Positions 63,871 through 64,000 of a stretch of DNA of 64,000 nucleotides are shown piece after piece. Position numbers and translations under genes: made by a program. The stretch lies in the NCBI RefSeq assembly GCF_023283925.1, contig NZ_JAKIKX010000007.1, positions 62,001 through 126,000 of the forward strand. Reading direction: 5' to 3'. This DNA is from Shewanella marisflavi (GTDB taxonomy: Bacteria; Pseudomonadota; Gammaproteobacteria; Enterobacterales; Shewanellaceae). The notes below the pieces were generated by a model. That model saw nothing but the letters and a program-made list of their open reading frames with translations, was not told the DNA's origin and did no database searches. Every line of letters begins with the position of its first letter. The stretch's first letter is position 1.

Positions 63871-64000
63871 TCATTTGGCTGGGTTATCGGGGGTGAAGAT
63901 GACGCTGCAGTTACGTCCCTGTTGCTTGGCCTGGTAGAGGGCGTTGTCTGCCTGGGCGAGCCACTGGGCACTATTGCTCAGCTGATCATCTATGCCGCAG
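63871..64000 (-). CDS. GGDEF-domain protein, 3' end only
   Basis: The last ~42 codons of a minus-strand gene that continues beyond the window. The peptide contains WLAQADNALYQAKQQGRN, the C-terminal signature of GGDEF (diguanylate cyclase) domains, and ends in a short polar tail. The GGDEF motif itself is outside the window, so activity cannot be judged. Confidence 0.9.
   Translation of the reverse strand, partial: CGIDDQLSNSAQWLAQADNALYQAKQQGRNCSVIFTPDNPAK

Overview
This window looks like a chromosomal segment of a marine gammaproteobacterium of the genus Shewanella. The evidence is the gene order csrD, MSHA pilus locus, mreBCD, maf, rng, yhdP, nitrilase, tldD, together with a TorF-type porin, DUF3016 and DUF4240 proteins, CheD and CmoM. 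Base composition looks moderate (about half G+C by eye). The species cannot be fixed from the sequence alone. There are no rRNA or tRNA genes, no CRISPR array, no recognisable insertion sequence and no prophage genes.

Region 1 (1-17029) begins with the 3' end of csrD/mshH and continues with a complete mannose-sensitive haemagglutinin type IV pilus locus: inner-membrane alignment proteins (MshI, a PilN-like protein, MshJ, MshK), secretin MshL, ATPase MshM, TPR protein MshN, extension ATPase MshE with the MshEN-type c-di-GMP domain, platform protein MshG, MshF, pilins MshB, two tandem MshA-type major pilins, MshC, MshD, MshO, MshP and the very large MshQ. Genes overlap or abut until the pilin section, where promoters and terminators appear. 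In E. coli csrD is adjacent to mreB, so this locus sits in a conserved junction.

Region 2 (17195-28416) is the conserved cell-shape and envelope block: mreB, mreC, mreD, maf, rng, yhdP, a nitrilase-family amidase and tldD. Region 3 (28554-33230) is an efflux operon: TolC-like channel, HlyD-like adaptor and two ABC-2 permeases, with no ATPase gene. It converges on darP/yjgA, which is divergent from pmbA (tldE).

Region 4 (35403-39145) is an arsenic operon, arsR-acr3-gapdh-arsJ, behind a promoter overlapped by a perfect palindrome. It fits As(III) efflux plus arsenate detoxification through 1-arseno-3-phosphoglycerate. Region 5 (39325-50127) is mixed: PspC-domain protein, secreted M20 peptidase, Na+/alanine symporter ending in a 27-bp perfect palindrome, the C-terminal remnant of an ABC-2 permease, a 57-residue protein, a TorF porin, HU, several small envelope proteins and a large EAL-CBS-GGDEF protein.

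Region 6 (50176-58827) carries a TraB/GumN protein, CheD, CmoM, a MaoC dehydratase, an aldo/keto reductase, formate-tetrahydrofolate ligase, an MscS-type channel and two small membrane proteins. Region 7 (59093-62393) looks like a metal (probably zinc) uptake operon: a small Cys/His envelope protein, an outer-membrane barrel with His/acid-rich loops, a ZnuA-like binding protein and a ZnuB-like permease, with no ZnuC ATPase gene. The window ends with a PlsC-like acyltransferase, rraB, and the 3' end of a GGDEF protein on the opposite strand.

The best candidates for under-described biology are the metal-uptake operon with its His-rich outer-membrane protein, the ATPase-less tripartite efflux operon, and the duplicated major pilin.
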